DNA from: Verrucomicrobiaceae bacterium
GTDB taxonomy: Bacteria > Verrucomicrobiota > Verrucomicrobiia > Verrucomicrobiales > Verrucomicrobiaceae
NCBI GenBank assembly: GCA_016713035.1
Contig: JADJPW010000001.1
Span: 1,302,001-1,366,000 of the forward strand
Direction of reading: 5' to 3'
DNA: 64,000 bases
Each line of letters opens with the position of its first letter. The stretch's first letter is position 1. The translations under genes were made by a program, and so were the position numbers. Below the pieces are notes generated by a model. It did not search any database. It had not been told where the DNA came from and saw only the letters and a list, made by a program, of their open reading frames with translations. Positions 35,151 through 44,233 of this stretch are shown piece after piece.

Positions 35151-35802
35151 GCTGAGGATGCGGTCTGCGATGTCGAGGATGCGCTGATCGTGTGACGATG
35201 AGGATGGGAATGCCCTGCTGCTTGGCCAGTGTGCGCAGGAGTTCTACCACCTCTCGGCCACTGGTCTTGTCCAGCGCAGCGGTGGGCTCATCGGCTAGCA
35301 CGAGACGGGGCTTGGCGGCCAGAGCGCGGGCAATGGCCACGCGCTGGCGTTGCCCGCCGGAGAGTGATGCGGGCAGGTGATGCCGGCGATGCTCCAGGCC
35401 GACGACTCGCAGCATTTCGGTTGCTCGTGCGTTTGCCTCGCTGCGGCACCACTCGGGCTGATGAGAGAGGGCCATCACCACATTCTGCTGGGCAGTGAGG
35501 GCTGGCAGCAGGTTGTGCGCCTGGAAGACAAAACCTATCTGTCGTCTCACTGCCATGAGTGTGGCTGGCGTGGCCCCATGCAGCTCCGTGCCCAGCACAC
35601 GCAGCGAACCTGTCTGCACGGAGCGCAAGGCACCGATGAGGGAGAGTAAGGTGGTCTTCCCCGATCCGCTGGGGCCAGTCATGAAGACGATCTCACCGGC
35701 GGCGATCTCGACATTCACCTCATGGAGAACTGGGGTGCGCAGCTCGCCGGAACCATAGGCATGACCCACACCTGAACCGACGATGACGGAGGGGACATTC
35801 AT
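35020..35802 (-). CDS. DevA-like ABC exporter ATPase (frameshifted at its C-terminus)
   Basis: The first about 200 residues form a complete ABC ATPase of the MacB/DevA/LolD group: Walker A GPSGSGKTTLLSLIGAL, Q-loop VFQAHNLLPALT, signature LSGGQRQRVAIARAL, Walker B LVLADEPTAALD. After LIVT the expected H-loop HD is lost because two bases seem missing from an AC dinucleotide run (35191-35194); the remaining 60 residues of this frame are Arg/His/Pro-rich noise. The true continuation is the GAF-containing frame 34455-35190. It lies 2 nt downstream of the DevC-like permease gene. Together with DevB- and DevC-like proteins it should power export of a lipid or small molecule through a TolC-type channel. 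Confidence 0.82.
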   Translation of the reverse strand: MNVPSVIVGSGVGHAYGSGELRTPVLHEVNVEIAAGEIVFMTGPSGSGKTTLLSLIGALRSVQTGSLRVLGTELHGATPATLMAVRRQIGFVFQAHNLLPALTAQQNVVMALSHQPEWCRSEANARATEMLRVVGLEHRRHHLPASLSGGQRQRVAIARALAAKPRLVLADEPTAALDKTSGREVVELLRTLAKQQGIPILIVTRSAHPRHRRPHPQLGGRASRLLLTGVPHQQPQYNRCSHAIQSEGRVNRPSQPTARA

Positions 35803-35804
35803 GT

Positions 35805-36959
35805 TCAGAAAACCTCCGCAGGGTCAGCCCGATGAACTTGTCGCAATGCCAGCAGCGCAGAGATCACGCTCATCAGTAGGGACAGTCCGAGCACTGTCGC
35901 GGCACGCGCCCCCGTCATGGCCATGGGCACGCCAGTGGACTGCACTGCGGCGTGGTAAATGACGAGAGCAGCGAGGAAACCAGGCACAAACCCGAGCACG
36001 GAGAGGAACAGGGCCTGATCGATGACCACGCGACTCAGGGCTGCGCTGGACCAGCCCATGGCCTTGAGCGTGGCATACTCGGAGAGATGATGAGACACAT
36101 CGGTGTAGAGGATCTGATACACTGTGACCGCCCCGACAATGAAGCCCACGACGGTGCCTAACAAGAAGACGAAACCAATCGGTGTGGCACGTGCCCAGAA
36201 GTCCGTCTCTAGCTGAACGAACTCGCTGCGCGTCAGAACCTGGGTGTCTGCTGGCAGCACTGCGGCGAGGCGGGCCTGCACTGCTGGCACATCTGCGCCG
36301 GGACGCAGCTTGATGACACCCGCGTCCATGCGGAACGAATCAAGCTCTGGGAACAGCCGCGCGTAGTTACGTGTGCTGACGATGACGTTCCCATCTGCCA
36401 CGAAGGAGCTGCCTAACTGTGTCAGGCCCACCACCTCGAAGTCCTGCTTCTGCAACTCCACTAGCAGCTCCCGCCCACTGCGCACCTCCTCGGCTACAGG
36501 ACCGTATTCGGCTCGTGATCCGGTATCAAACACCAGGGTCCGTGGCAGTTGCAAGACGGACTGATGGTGCCTGATGTCTGGCAACTGCAACGCCTCCGTG
36601 TTGGGATCAAAGCCAATGACCAGGATGCTGCGTAGTCGTTGGGTCCATGGGTTCTTCCAACCAGCAAGGGTCCAGCGAATGGGGGCCACGGCTACGACCT
36701 CCTCCATGGCCAGTGCTTGCTGCAAGCGGCGCTCAGGTAGGCCTTCGGTGGATAGCATCGCTTCATAAAGCGGACTAATGAGCACCAGTTCTCCGCCGAG
36801 ATTCCGATGCAGCAGGGTGGCGCTGACAAACAGGGCGTCCTTGAAGCCCAGTTGCATGAGCATCAGCGTGACAGCGAAGGCGATGCCGGCGACTGCCGCG
36901 AGCAGCTTCTTCTTTTCATGGGCCAGCTGTCGCCAACCGAGGGGCTGATAGAAGGCCAT
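35805..36959 (-). CDS. DevC-like FtsX-type permease
   Basis: The 384-aa protein has a first membrane segment (about residues 18-38), a large extracytoplasmic domain (about 39-265), and three further segments (about 268-290, 310-345, 352-372), with the conserved FtsX-type SEYATLKAMGWSSAALSRVV loop. This matches DevC, the permease of the cyanobacterial heterocyst glycolipid exporter, and its MacB-type relatives. It starts 3 nt after the DevB-like gene ends and is followed after 2 nt by the ATPase gene, so these three form a typical exporter unit. The exported compound is probably the product of the flanking acyltransferase and diiron enzymes. Confidence 0.85.
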   Translation of the reverse strand: MAFYQPLGWRQLAHEKKKLLAAVAGIAFAVTLMLMQLGFKDALFVSATLLHRNLGGELVLISPLYEAMLSTEGLPERRLQQALAMEEVVAVAPIRWTLAGWKNPWTQRLRSILVIGFDPNTEALQLPDIRHHQSVLQLPRTLVFDTGSRAEYGPVAEEVRSGRELLVELQKQDFEVVGLTQLGSSFVADGNVIVSTRNYARLFPELDSFRMDAGVIKLRPGADVPAVQARLAAVLPADTQVLTRSEFVQLETDFWARATPIGFVFLLGTVVGFIVGAVTVYQILYTDVSHHLSEYATLKAMGWSSAALSRVVIDQALFLSVLGFVPGFLAALVIYHAAVQSTGVPMAMTGARAATVLGLSLLMSVISALLALRQVHRADPAEVF

Positions 36960-36962
36960 AGA

Positions 36963-37955
36963 TCAATCCGGTGCTTGGATCACTACGTCACATTCCAGGT
37001 GGGTGAGGCCTGTCACGGGTGTGGGATCATCCAACCGAACGGTGACCTCAACGACGCGCCCATCGGAGCGTGCGGCGGGGTCGGCATTCAGGGCGTCCCG
37101 ACGCTTCACCCGCAGGCCAATGTCGATGACCTTCCCAGTCAAAGGGTTGGCCAACGCGCGACTCGTCACCTTCGCTGAGGCACCGATCTTGATGAAGCGA
37201 ATGTCCGTCTCATCGACTTCGGCCAGGACATTCCGCAAGTCTGATCCTGCGAACTCCAGCAGCGGGGTGGTGGCGATTTCTCCGGCGTGAAGGAGGGTCT
37301 TGAGCACTCGACCGTCGCGGGGCGCGATCACGTAACCGAGAGTCATCTCAGTCTCCGCGCGTCGCACGGCTGCCATGGCCGCCTCGACTGCGGACGTGGT
37401 CGTTTTAATCTCCATGTTCAGAGAACTTTCCAAGGCACTTTGAGTGCGCTGCATCTGCTGATGGACGGACTTCTTGATTCTCACTTCGGATTCCCAGCGA
37501 TCCAAATGGGTCTTTGCCACGGCGGCCTGCGTATGGAGTTGTTCGTTGCGGTGGAGTTCGAGCGCGGCGTAGTCGTGATCTTCCTGGGCACGAGCAGTCG
37601 CTGCTGCTGCGGCTTCCACCTCTCCAGCCGTGAGCCGCGCCTGGGCCTGTGATTGACGACTGAGGGCAAGTTTGTGCTCCGCCTGCGCAGTTTCCAGAGC
37701 TGCTTGGAATCGCGCGGCGGAATCCAGGGTAGCCAGCCGTTGACCCTTCTTCACATGATCGCCGCTTTTCACATGCAGATCCGTGACGATTTGAGGGGCG
37801 CTGAACGCATAAGATGCAGCGATCTTGACCACGCCGCCCTCAGGTTCAATGCGACCCATAGCTGAGACCGCGCGGGCCTCTGCCAGCGCACTGACCTCAA
37901 GGGCACAAAGCAACCACAGAGCACCCCATCGCAGCCAAACAGGAATCCTTTTCAT
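36963..37955 (-). CDS. DevB/HlyD-like membrane fusion protein
   Basis: The 330-aa protein starts with a membrane anchor or signal (about residues 8-27), then the barrel-sandwich half MGRIEPEGGVVKIAAS and VTDLHVKSGDHVKKGQRLATLD, a long coiled-coil hairpin (about 80-205), the second sandwich half (YVIAPRDGRVLKTLLHAGE), and a beta-barrel domain with VLAEVDETDIRFIKIGASAKV. The GRIEPEG phrase is characteristic of DevB-type adaptors. It links the DevC-like permease to an outer-membrane channel; no TolC gene is in the cluster. Its start overlaps the upstream GNAT-CNB gene by ATGA. Confidence 0.87.
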   Translation of the reverse strand: MKRIPVWLRWGALWLLCALEVSALAEARAVSAMGRIEPEGGVVKIAASYAFSAPQIVTDLHVKSGDHVKKGQRLATLDSAARFQAALETAQAEHKLALSRQSQAQARLTAGEVEAAAAATARAQEDHDYAALELHRNEQLHTQAAVAKTHLDRWESEVRIKKSVHQQMQRTQSALESSLNMEIKTTTSAVEAAMAAVRRAETEMTLGYVIAPRDGRVLKTLLHAGEIATTPLLEFAGSDLRNVLAEVDETDIRFIKIGASAKVTSRALANPLTGKVIDIGLRVKRRDALNADPAARSDGRVVEVTVRLDDPTPVTGLTHLECDVVIQAPD

Positions 37956-39103
37956 GAGGTGGTGTTGAGAGGCTCGGGTGTTTTCTGGGTGGCCAATAGC
38001 CAGTCTGTTGTGTCCCTCAGTTTACCGGCGAGCACCTGGCATAGGTTGTAGAGGAAGAGGATGGCCGTTTCCGGCAGAGCTTTCATCGCTCGCTGGAGGA
38101 ACTCTCGTGAGATCACGAGGACTTTGGCATTCGTGATGGCCTGCACACTGGCGTTGCGTCGCGCTTTGGAAACGAGGGCGAGTTCTCCGAAGATCTGACC
38201 ACTGCCCAATCTCGCGATTTCCTTCTGTCCGCCTTCTATCTGGCTGCAAGTGAGACTCAAGACGCCCTCCAGCACGAGGAACATTTCATGCCCTGCCTCA
38301 TTCTCTTGGATGATCAAGTCTCCCGCTCGCAGTTGCAGCACAGTTCCAGCTTGTAACAGACTCTGAGTCTGCTGGGGAGTGAAGCCGTTAAGCAACATCA
38401 TATCTCCCTCCTGCATCCGTGCAGACCATTGCCGCATGAGTTCATCTACCTCGACTGTGTGTCGGACTGAAGACGTTCTGGCTTCAGGGAAGGTAAGGTC
38501 AAACCACTCAGCCGCTTTCATGGACGGCGTGTGGGCACGGCAGACACGTAGAAATGGAGAGCGCACCCTATGAAGGTGCTCAGCGTCTTCATTCAGCATG
38601 ACCATGGGTGTGACGTAACCTTGTGCCGTGCCGGAGATATTCTCTTTGTAGCGCAGAAAGCCAAGTCGCTCATAGATCTCCACCAGCCGAGGGCGACACC
38701 AGCAGAAGCTGAAACGGATGCCATGCCGCCAACCATCCTCATAGCAGCGGGTGAGTAAACGTATCATCACGGTGGAGCCGCGATGCTCAGGTGCCACCAC
38801 GAGGCGGAAAATGAAGGCGCAGGCCGAAGGAGGACAATGATCGATAAAGCGATGTAGCCCGAATCTCTCCCTCGTGACCTCATCGATCATGATGTCTCCA
38901 AAGTGCAACCGACACGTAGCGATCACCTTTCCATCACACTCCGCGTAGTAGAGCGTGGCGTGATCGTCTGCCGCATCCCGCAGATGATGGCGGGCTGTGT
39001 CGGCGTGCTGGTAGTGCCATCCCAGTTCCTCCACATAACAGGCATACCTCAGCTCATAGATGGCCTGCTTTTCTTCCAATGAAGTGGCAATGCGTATCTC
39101 CAT
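37952..39103 (-). CDS. GNAT acyltransferase fused to a cyclic-nucleotide-binding domain
   Basis: The 383-aa protein has two parts. Residues 1-205 are a FeeM/autoinducer-synthase-like GNAT (AIYELRYACYVEELGWHYQ, VIATCRLHFGD, FRLVVAPEHRGSTV as the cofactor loop, ERLGFLRYKENI) ending with HRVRSPFLRVCR, shared with the other GNAT in the operon. Residues about 240-365 are a cyclic-nucleotide-binding domain: LRAGDLIIQENEAGHEMFLVLEG and the phosphate-binding cassette FGELALVSKARRNASV, with the Glu and Arg that contact cAMP or cGMP. So transferase activity may be gated by a cyclic nucleotide. In mycobacteria such a fusion exists in the opposite order (protein acetyltransferase PatA). It follows the diiron protein gene by 7 nt. 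Confidence 0.8.
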   Translation of the reverse strand: MEIRIATSLEEKQAIYELRYACYVEELGWHYQHADTARHHLRDAADDHATLYYAECDGKVIATCRLHFGDIMIDEVTRERFGLHRFIDHCPPSACAFIFRLVVAPEHRGSTVMIRLLTRCYEDGWRHGIRFSFCWCRPRLVEIYERLGFLRYKENISGTAQGYVTPMVMLNEDAEHLHRVRSPFLRVCRAHTPSMKAAEWFDLTFPEARTSSVRHTVEVDELMRQWSARMQEGDMMLLNGFTPQQTQSLLQAGTVLQLRAGDLIIQENEAGHEMFLVLEGVLSLTCSQIEGGQKEIARLGSGQIFGELALVSKARRNASVQAITNAKVLVISREFLQRAMKALPETAILFLYNLCQVLAGKLRDTTDWLLATQKTPEPLNTTS

Positions 39104-39110
39104 GTGAGTC

Positions 39111-39842
39111 TTATTCTCCCGAAGTAGTCAGTTCTTCCAGGTTCAGGTAGCGACCGTCCTCATGGCGTTCGATGGTCGAAGAAGGATTGAAGTGCTCACA
39201 TGTGAGGTCGTCGAGTCCCATTGCCCACTGGGCCATACGCAGGTAGATGATGCTGCCCACGTTAGCGCCTTCCACCAGTTCCACGATGTCTAGTGGATCA
39301 AGTGGGGCCTGCTCCAGCGCGTCGATGATCTGATCCCCATGCGGTAGCAGCTCATGAAAGTGAATGGTGAGGAAACGTGTATTCGACTTGGTTAAGAAGG
39401 GGGCGCTGTCCAGCAAGTGATGACCTAACGCTCCTGCACCCGAACCCAAGTTCTCCAGCACGCACGTCGCTCCCAATCGCACAAAGGGTCGATGCTCTAC
39501 AATTTGATCGAAGTATGCCCACCACATGCTCACATCCAGCGGGCAGGGTAGCGGCTGCTCCCCCATCCTCTGCAGATCCACTTCTGCCACTTTGTAGTGA
39601 GGCTCTTCCTCCAGACCGAAGCGGAATAGGAACTCCCTCAAGAGGTTCTTGTGCGCGAGTCTTGGGTGCGCAGCCACCTTGAGAAAGTGCCGCTGCACCC
39701 CTTTGGTGAGGTGATACTGGAAGGACAAGTAGCGGATGTATTGATCACGCTTCAATCCCCCCTGATCCTGAATGCACTGCAGTTTGGAGCGAAAGACGGT
39801 TTTAGCCTTTTCGACGACTTGGAGAACGGGAGCGAGCTTCAT
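39111..39842 (-). CDS. haem-oxygenase-like diiron protein, first gene of the operon
   Basis: The 243-aa all-helical protein belongs, on motif grounds, to the haem-oxygenase-like / iron-containing redox enzyme group. Candidate ligands are in GLEEEPHYKVAE (Glu, His), VLENLGSGAGALGHHLL (Glu, His) and TIHFHELLPHGDQI (His, Asp). It is a different subfamily from the operon's other diiron protein (32897-33703), with little visible similarity outside the ligand pattern. It begins 167 bp from the divergently transcribed kinase gene and is the first of eight to nine collinear genes with very short gaps. A role in oxidising the acyl chain or amino part of the product is inferred. Confidence 0.65.
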   Translation of the reverse strand: MKLAPVLQVVEKAKTVFRSKLQCIQDQGGLKRDQYIRYLSFQYHLTKGVQRHFLKVAAHPRLAHKNLLREFLFRFGLEEEPHYKVAEVDLQRMGEQPLPCPLDVSMWWAYFDQIVEHRPFVRLGATCVLENLGSGAGALGHHLLDSAPFLTKSNTRFLTIHFHELLPHGDQIIDALEQAPLDPLDIVELVEGANVGSIIYLRMAQWAMGLDDLTCEHFNPSSTIERHEDGRYLNLEELTTSGE

Positions 39843-39981
39843 GCACTCCCTGCTGCGCTATTGAGTGCAAAATGTTACCGGTGGGATGAAAAAAATACAA
39901 TTGATGTTCTTAGGGCATCCTTCCGCAGAAAGTTTGTGTCACATTGGCTGAAACAATTGCGTGCAAATGGCGCAGTTATTG

Positions 39982-39995
39982 TAGTAGAACTACTA
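39982..39995. promoter_or_regulatory. small dyad in the divergent region
   Basis: TAGTAG AA CTACTA is a perfect 6-bp inverted repeat with a 2-bp centre, 14 bp before the kinase start and in the region shared with the operon start. It could be an operator. There is nothing else to support it. Confidence 0.2.
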
Positions 39996-40009
39996 ATGGT
40001 CCTTTTCTG

Positions 40010-43000
40010 ATGGCTTCTGAACTCCCACGCTCCTGTCCTGTTTGTCATTCGGGTATTCCTACCGGATTCCCAGAGGGGCTTTGTCCCAAGTGCCTGCTGG
40101 GAGCGCAGGCTGCGCCGAAATCTCCCGTGCCTTTAGATGCTGATTTGGACAAGACAGTGCCTGTTGCTGCACCATCGCCATCGCAAGGGGGGCGTCCCCC
40201 AGGTATTCCCAGTGTGGAGATGCTGCGGCGGATGTTCCCAGACTTGGAGATCCTAGAAGTACTTGGTGTGGGCGGCATGGGTGCGGTTTACAAGGCGCGG
40301 CAGCCGAGGCTGAACCGATACGTGGCACTGAAGATCATGGTGGCCGCCCCAGGGCATGAGGTGGCTTTTGCGCTGCGTTTTGAGCGTGAGGCGCAGGTGC
40401 TCGCCCAGCTCAGCCATCCGCACATCGTCATTCTATATGACTTCGGTGAACTGGGACCGGAGCGCACGGGCGCAGACCCGCTCTACTACTTCCTCATGGA
40501 GTATGTGGACGGCACGGATCTGGGGCGTCTCATCAAATCGAACGAGCTACGCTCTACGCAAGCCCTCGCCATCGTGCCGCAAATCTGTGAGGCTCTGCAA
40601 TACGCTCATGATCAGGGCATCACTCACCGCGACATTAAGCCCGCGAACATCCTGCTCGACAAGAAGGGCACGGTCAAAATCGCCGACTTCGGTCTTGCCA
40701 AGATGGTCGGTAGCGGTGCAGCCGATGCGATGATGACGGGCCTGACGCAGACAGGCACGGCAATGGGCACTCCGCATTACATGGCTCCAGAGCAGTGGGA
40801 GCACCCCGATCAGGTGGACCACCGCGCGGACATCTACGCCCTCGGCGTGGTCTTTTATGAAATGCTCACCGGCGAGCGCCCGGCAGGTGTCTTTGAGCTG
40901 CCCTCGAAGAAATCCACTCCGCCCGTGGATAAGAAGCTCGATAGCGTAGTGATGCGTGCGATGGAGAAGGATCCCGGCCGCCGCTATCAGCACGCCGGGC
41001 AGATCGGTGATGAGGTGAGCCGCATCTCTGGGGCCAACAGCGGGAAGCACAAGCCCAGAGACGGTGAAACGGAAACCGCCCCCCGGAATCTCAAGCCCGT
41101 GCTCGTCCTGGGTGCTGCTGCCTCTCTCGCTCTAGGCGGTTGGGCACTGTGGCCGGAGGAGGAGAAACTAAGCACCAAGTCTTCGCCTTCTGCCTCCGCG
41201 GCCACCTCTTCTGTCAGGCCTGGCCGTCTCCGTGCCGCCGGGGTAACATGGCGGGGGCAGCCACATAATCTCACGAAGTTCGCACCCTATACAGACTTTG
41301 TCGATGTGACCGGTGGTGGAGACTCCTGGGTGGCCTTGCGCGAGAACGGTGAGACCGTCTCGCTGGACGGTGGCTCTGACCGCAAAGGCATCAAGCGCAT
41401 CGTTAGAGCGGTAAGCATCTCTGACGACTTTGCCTTTATCGACCATGCCGGCCAGCTCCTTTTCCGCGCTGGGCGTGAGCATGAGCTGCCCCCTGGATTG
41501 AAGAAAATGGTCGTGGTGGATGCGATCCTCGGATCCGAGCATGGTGTAGCTTTGACGGAGTCGGGCGTGGCGGTGCCCTTTGGCAGACGTTACCGTGAAG
41601 TCGTGGGTGATCCCGCTGAATCCGCCCGTTGGGGCACACCAGAATGGCCGCAGCCGCCGGAACAAGCACTGCAAAAGGTGAAGGCTGTGGCTGCTACCAC
41701 CACCCACGCGGCCACCCTGCATCATGATGGCACGGTATCCGTCTGGGGTTGGGAAGGTCTGGTAAAATGGACTGCCGATCCCAGGCAGAAACCCATTCGG
41801 CAGGTGGCTTCTGCCTTGGACAGTTTGTGGATGCTCGACGAGGCCGATCAAGTCTGGACATTATCCTTGCCTAGAAATCCGTCACCCCAACAGCCCGTCG
41901 GCTCGCTGGGAAAACCCCGCTTGATGGAATCACACCGGGCTCTGCGCATCGGCAATCGCTGTTGGATGCGTGCTACGGGGGGCTGGTGCGCGGAGGATTC
42001 TGATTCCAGGTGGATTCTACAACAGAATTCTCTTGGGCCTGATACGGTCTTTTCCCTCATCACCGGAGGCTTTTCAGAAAAGGGGCAGGCCTCCCTGCTG
42101 TGGATCGAGCCGGTGAATAAGGCCACGACTGCGGTGGCGGCGGCAACGCCTTTCACCGACCGCGAGGCAGCGGAGTGGGGGCTGAAATATATAGAGGGTA
42201 TTAATACCAAAGCAGGCGGTGTTCCGTTTGGTGTAAAAGTGCGCGTGGGCAACGGGCCGGAGAAGTTGGTGAAGAACGTGGTGGAGTTGCCAAAGGAAGC
42301 CTTCTCTGTGACCGCGATCTATTGTGAGCCGCCCGATGAGCAAAATGGAGATGCCACCATCCAGGGCCGTCTCGCCGATGCTGACGTGCTGCGCTTCGCG
42401 GGTCTCAAAGCCGTGAAAGAGCTGCGTCTATTCGGGAAGCTCACCGGACGCTCCCTGGCGGCAGTGATGCGCATACCGGCCTTGGAAGTTCTCTCTATTT
42501 CCGCCGACTCCCTCGTGCCTGCCGATCTCGACGCGCTCAAAGACGCCCGCCTTTCCGAGCTGGGCTTCTTTAATCTCAGGGCGCGCGATGCGGGAGCGCT
42601 CCAAGTGCTGAGTTCACTGCAGAGCCTGCGCACTCTGATCTTCAATGGCGCGGCGGACCCGGCGCTGGTGGCCGCGCTGCCATCCATACCGAAGCTGGAG
42701 CGCCTGCGCCTCATGTTCAGCCCGGCACTGACCGACGAGGCAATCTCCCCGCTCGCCACCAAATTCCCGGCGCTCACCGAGGTCAACTTGGCCCGGTCCC
42801 GGAACCTGCATGGCACGACACTCGAATCATTGAAGAGCCTGACCAAGCTGGGGCTGATCGACCTGATCGACACAAAGGTGGACGACGCGGCGCTGGCCAC
42901 CCTGAGCGGAACGCAAATCCCCCGGCTCAAGCTGGCCTACACCCGCATCACGGATGCCAGCCTGCCTGTGCTCACCAGCCTCCCGCTACTGGAGCTGGAC

Positions 43001-44176
43001 CTCTCTGACACGATGATCACCGACGCCGGGCTGGCAAAGCTGGTGCTGATCAAGACTCTGAGACGACTCGTGCTTAACATCTACCGCAACGCCGGCTTCT
43101 CGGCAGAGGGCATCGCCGCCTTCCAGAAGCTGCGCCCGGATGTGGAGGTGCCCAGCATCAGGTATGCGCCGGGTGGGATAAAGCCCGCCACGCCCAAGGG
43201 TAAGGCCAATCCTTTCCCCCTACCACGTCCGCAGCGTTCGGCGAAAGGTGGCAAAGTGTCCGCCTGGCATTACCGGGATGGGCCGATCTCCCGGCCGAAT
43301 GGTGTCCTGGCTGTGCCGCCCGGTTTGGATGATGTGGTGGCGCTGGAACTCGGCCACATGTTTGGCTACGGGCCTGCGGAAGTCCGGCCCACTCTGCAAC
43401 ACGCACTGGCACTCCGTGCTGATGGAAAGGTCATCGGCTGGGGGCGGGACGAGTTTGGGGAGTCGAAGACGCCTCCAGATATGAGGCCAGCGATCGCCAT
43501 CGCCGCAGGGCAGCGCTTCTCGCTGGCCTTGCATGAGGATGGCACCGTCACGGGGTGGGGAGACGGTCAGAGTTTCATTTGGAATGCGGCCTTATCATGG
43601 AGTGATATAGTGGCGATCGCCGCAGGGAGAGGGCATGTCCTCGGGTTGACATCAAAAGGACGTGTCCTAGCCACTGGCGAGAATACTGAACGTCAGACTG
43701 ACGTTCCTGCGGAGGTACAGGGCCGGGTGATCCGCATCGTCGCGCGGCAAAACACCAACCTTGTGCTGCTGGATGACGGCACCGTGCGGGTGTGGGGCGA
43801 TGTGAAAAAGGTGGACGTGGACTCGGCCAACCAAGCGCGTGGCGTGGCAGCTATCTTCCTCTCCAGGGAGCGGGTCTTCACAACAGATGCATCCGGCAGG
43901 TTGACGGCGCATTTCCTGGCGGGAGACGTGATGTCACCGCCAGAATCCATTCTTGAGCTGCAAGGGGTCTCTCAGATCAGCACAGCTACGGCGGATGACC
44001 CAATTGTGGGCGTGTATTCAGATGCCACCCACCGCTGGCACTTCTGGGGTACCAATGAATGGGCATTGCCCGAGGTGCAGAAGCATCTGGAAGCTGCGGG
44101 CAACCCAAAGTGGTTGGCTATTCCCTCGCCGCAGCACATGCTTGGCATCAGCACGGCTGTGCAGATCGCGAAGTGA
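40010..44176 (+). CDS. Ser/Thr protein kinase with zinc ribbon, RCC1-like and leucine-rich repeats
   Basis: The 1388-aa protein starts with a small zinc ribbon (CPVC at 9-12, CPKC at 25-28), then a complete PknB-type kinase domain (about residues 70-335): GVGGMGAVYKA, ALKIM, HRDIKPANILLD, ADFGLAK and PHYMAPEQ, so it should be active. A membrane segment follows (about 364-382, VLVLGAAASLALGGWALW). The part beyond, presumably outside the cytoplasm, has an RCC1-like propeller region (about 400-680), a block of leucine-rich repeats (about 775-1040), and a second RCC1-like block (about 1080-1388, with VIGWGRDEFGESKTPP and TVTGWGDGQ). The start at 40010 is chosen for the zinc ribbon; the frame is open from 39944. 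An ECF sigma gene follows by 57 bp. The signal sensed is unknown. Confidence 0.87.
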   Translation: MASELPRSCPVCHSGIPTGFPEGLCPKCLLGAQAAPKSPVPLDADLDKTVPVAAPSPSQGGRPPGIPSVEMLRRMFPDLEILEVLGVGGMGAVYKARQPRLNRYVALKIMVAAPGHEVAFALRFEREAQVLAQLSHPHIVILYDFGELGPERTGADPLYYFLMEYVDGTDLGRLIKSNELRSTQALAIVPQICEALQYAHDQGITHRDIKPANILLDKKGTVKIADFGLAKMVGSGAADAMMTGLTQTGTAMGTPHYMAPEQWEHPDQVDHRADIYALGVVFYEMLTGERPAGVFELPSKKSTPPVDKKLDSVVMRAMEKDPGRRYQHAGQIGDEVSRISGANSGKHKPRDGETETAPRNLKPVLVLGAAASLALGGWALWPEEEKLSTKSSPSASAATSSVRPGRLRAAGVTWRGQPHNLTKFAPYTDFVDVTGGGDSWVALRENGETVSLDGGSDRKGIKRIVRAVSISDDFAFIDHAGQLLFRAGREHELPPGLKKMVVVDAILGSEHGVALTESGVAVPFGRRYREVVGDPAESARWGTPEWPQPPEQALQKVKAVAATTTHAATLHHDGTVSVWGWEGLVKWTADPRQKPIRQVASALDSLWMLDEADQVWTLSLPRNPSPQQPVGSLGKPRLMESHRALRIGNRCWMRATGGWCAEDSDSRWILQQNSLGPDTVFSLITGGFSEKGQASLLWIEPVNKATTAVAAATPFTDREAAEWGLKYIEGINTKAGGVPFGVKVRVGNGPEKLVKNVVELPKEAFSVTAIYCEPPDEQNGDATIQGRLADADVLRFAGLKAVKELRLFGKLTGRSLAAVMRIPALEVLSISADSLVPADLDALKDARLSELGFFNLRARDAGALQVLSSLQSLRTLIFNGAADPALVAALPSIPKLERLRLMFSPALTDEAISPLATKFPALTEVNLARSRNLHGTTLESLKSLTKLGLIDLIDTKVDDAALATLSGTQIPRLKLAYTRITDASLPVLTSLPLLELDLSDTMITDAGLAKLVLIKTLRRLVLNIYRNAGFSAEGIAAFQKLRPDVEVPSIRYAPGGIKPATPKGKANPFPLPRPQRSAKGGKVSAWHYRDGPISRPNGVLAVPPGLDDVVALELGHMFGYGPAEVRPTLQHALALRADGKVIGWGRDEFGESKTPPDMRPAIAIAAGQRFSLALHEDGTVTGWGDGQSFIWNAALSWSDIVAIAAGRGHVLGLTSKGRVLATGENTERQTDVPAEVQGRVIRIVARQNTNLVLLDDGTVRVWGDVKKVDVDSANQARGVAAIFLSRERVFTTDASGRLTAHFLAGDVMSPPESILELQGVSQISTATADDPIVGVYSDATHRWHFWGTNEWALPEVQKHLEAAGNPKWLAIPSPQHMLGISTAVQIAK

Positions 44177-44233
44177 GTCGATTCAAATTTTGGTCTTGGC
44201 AGCGTCTCACCGTTCGGTTAAACCATCAGCCGC

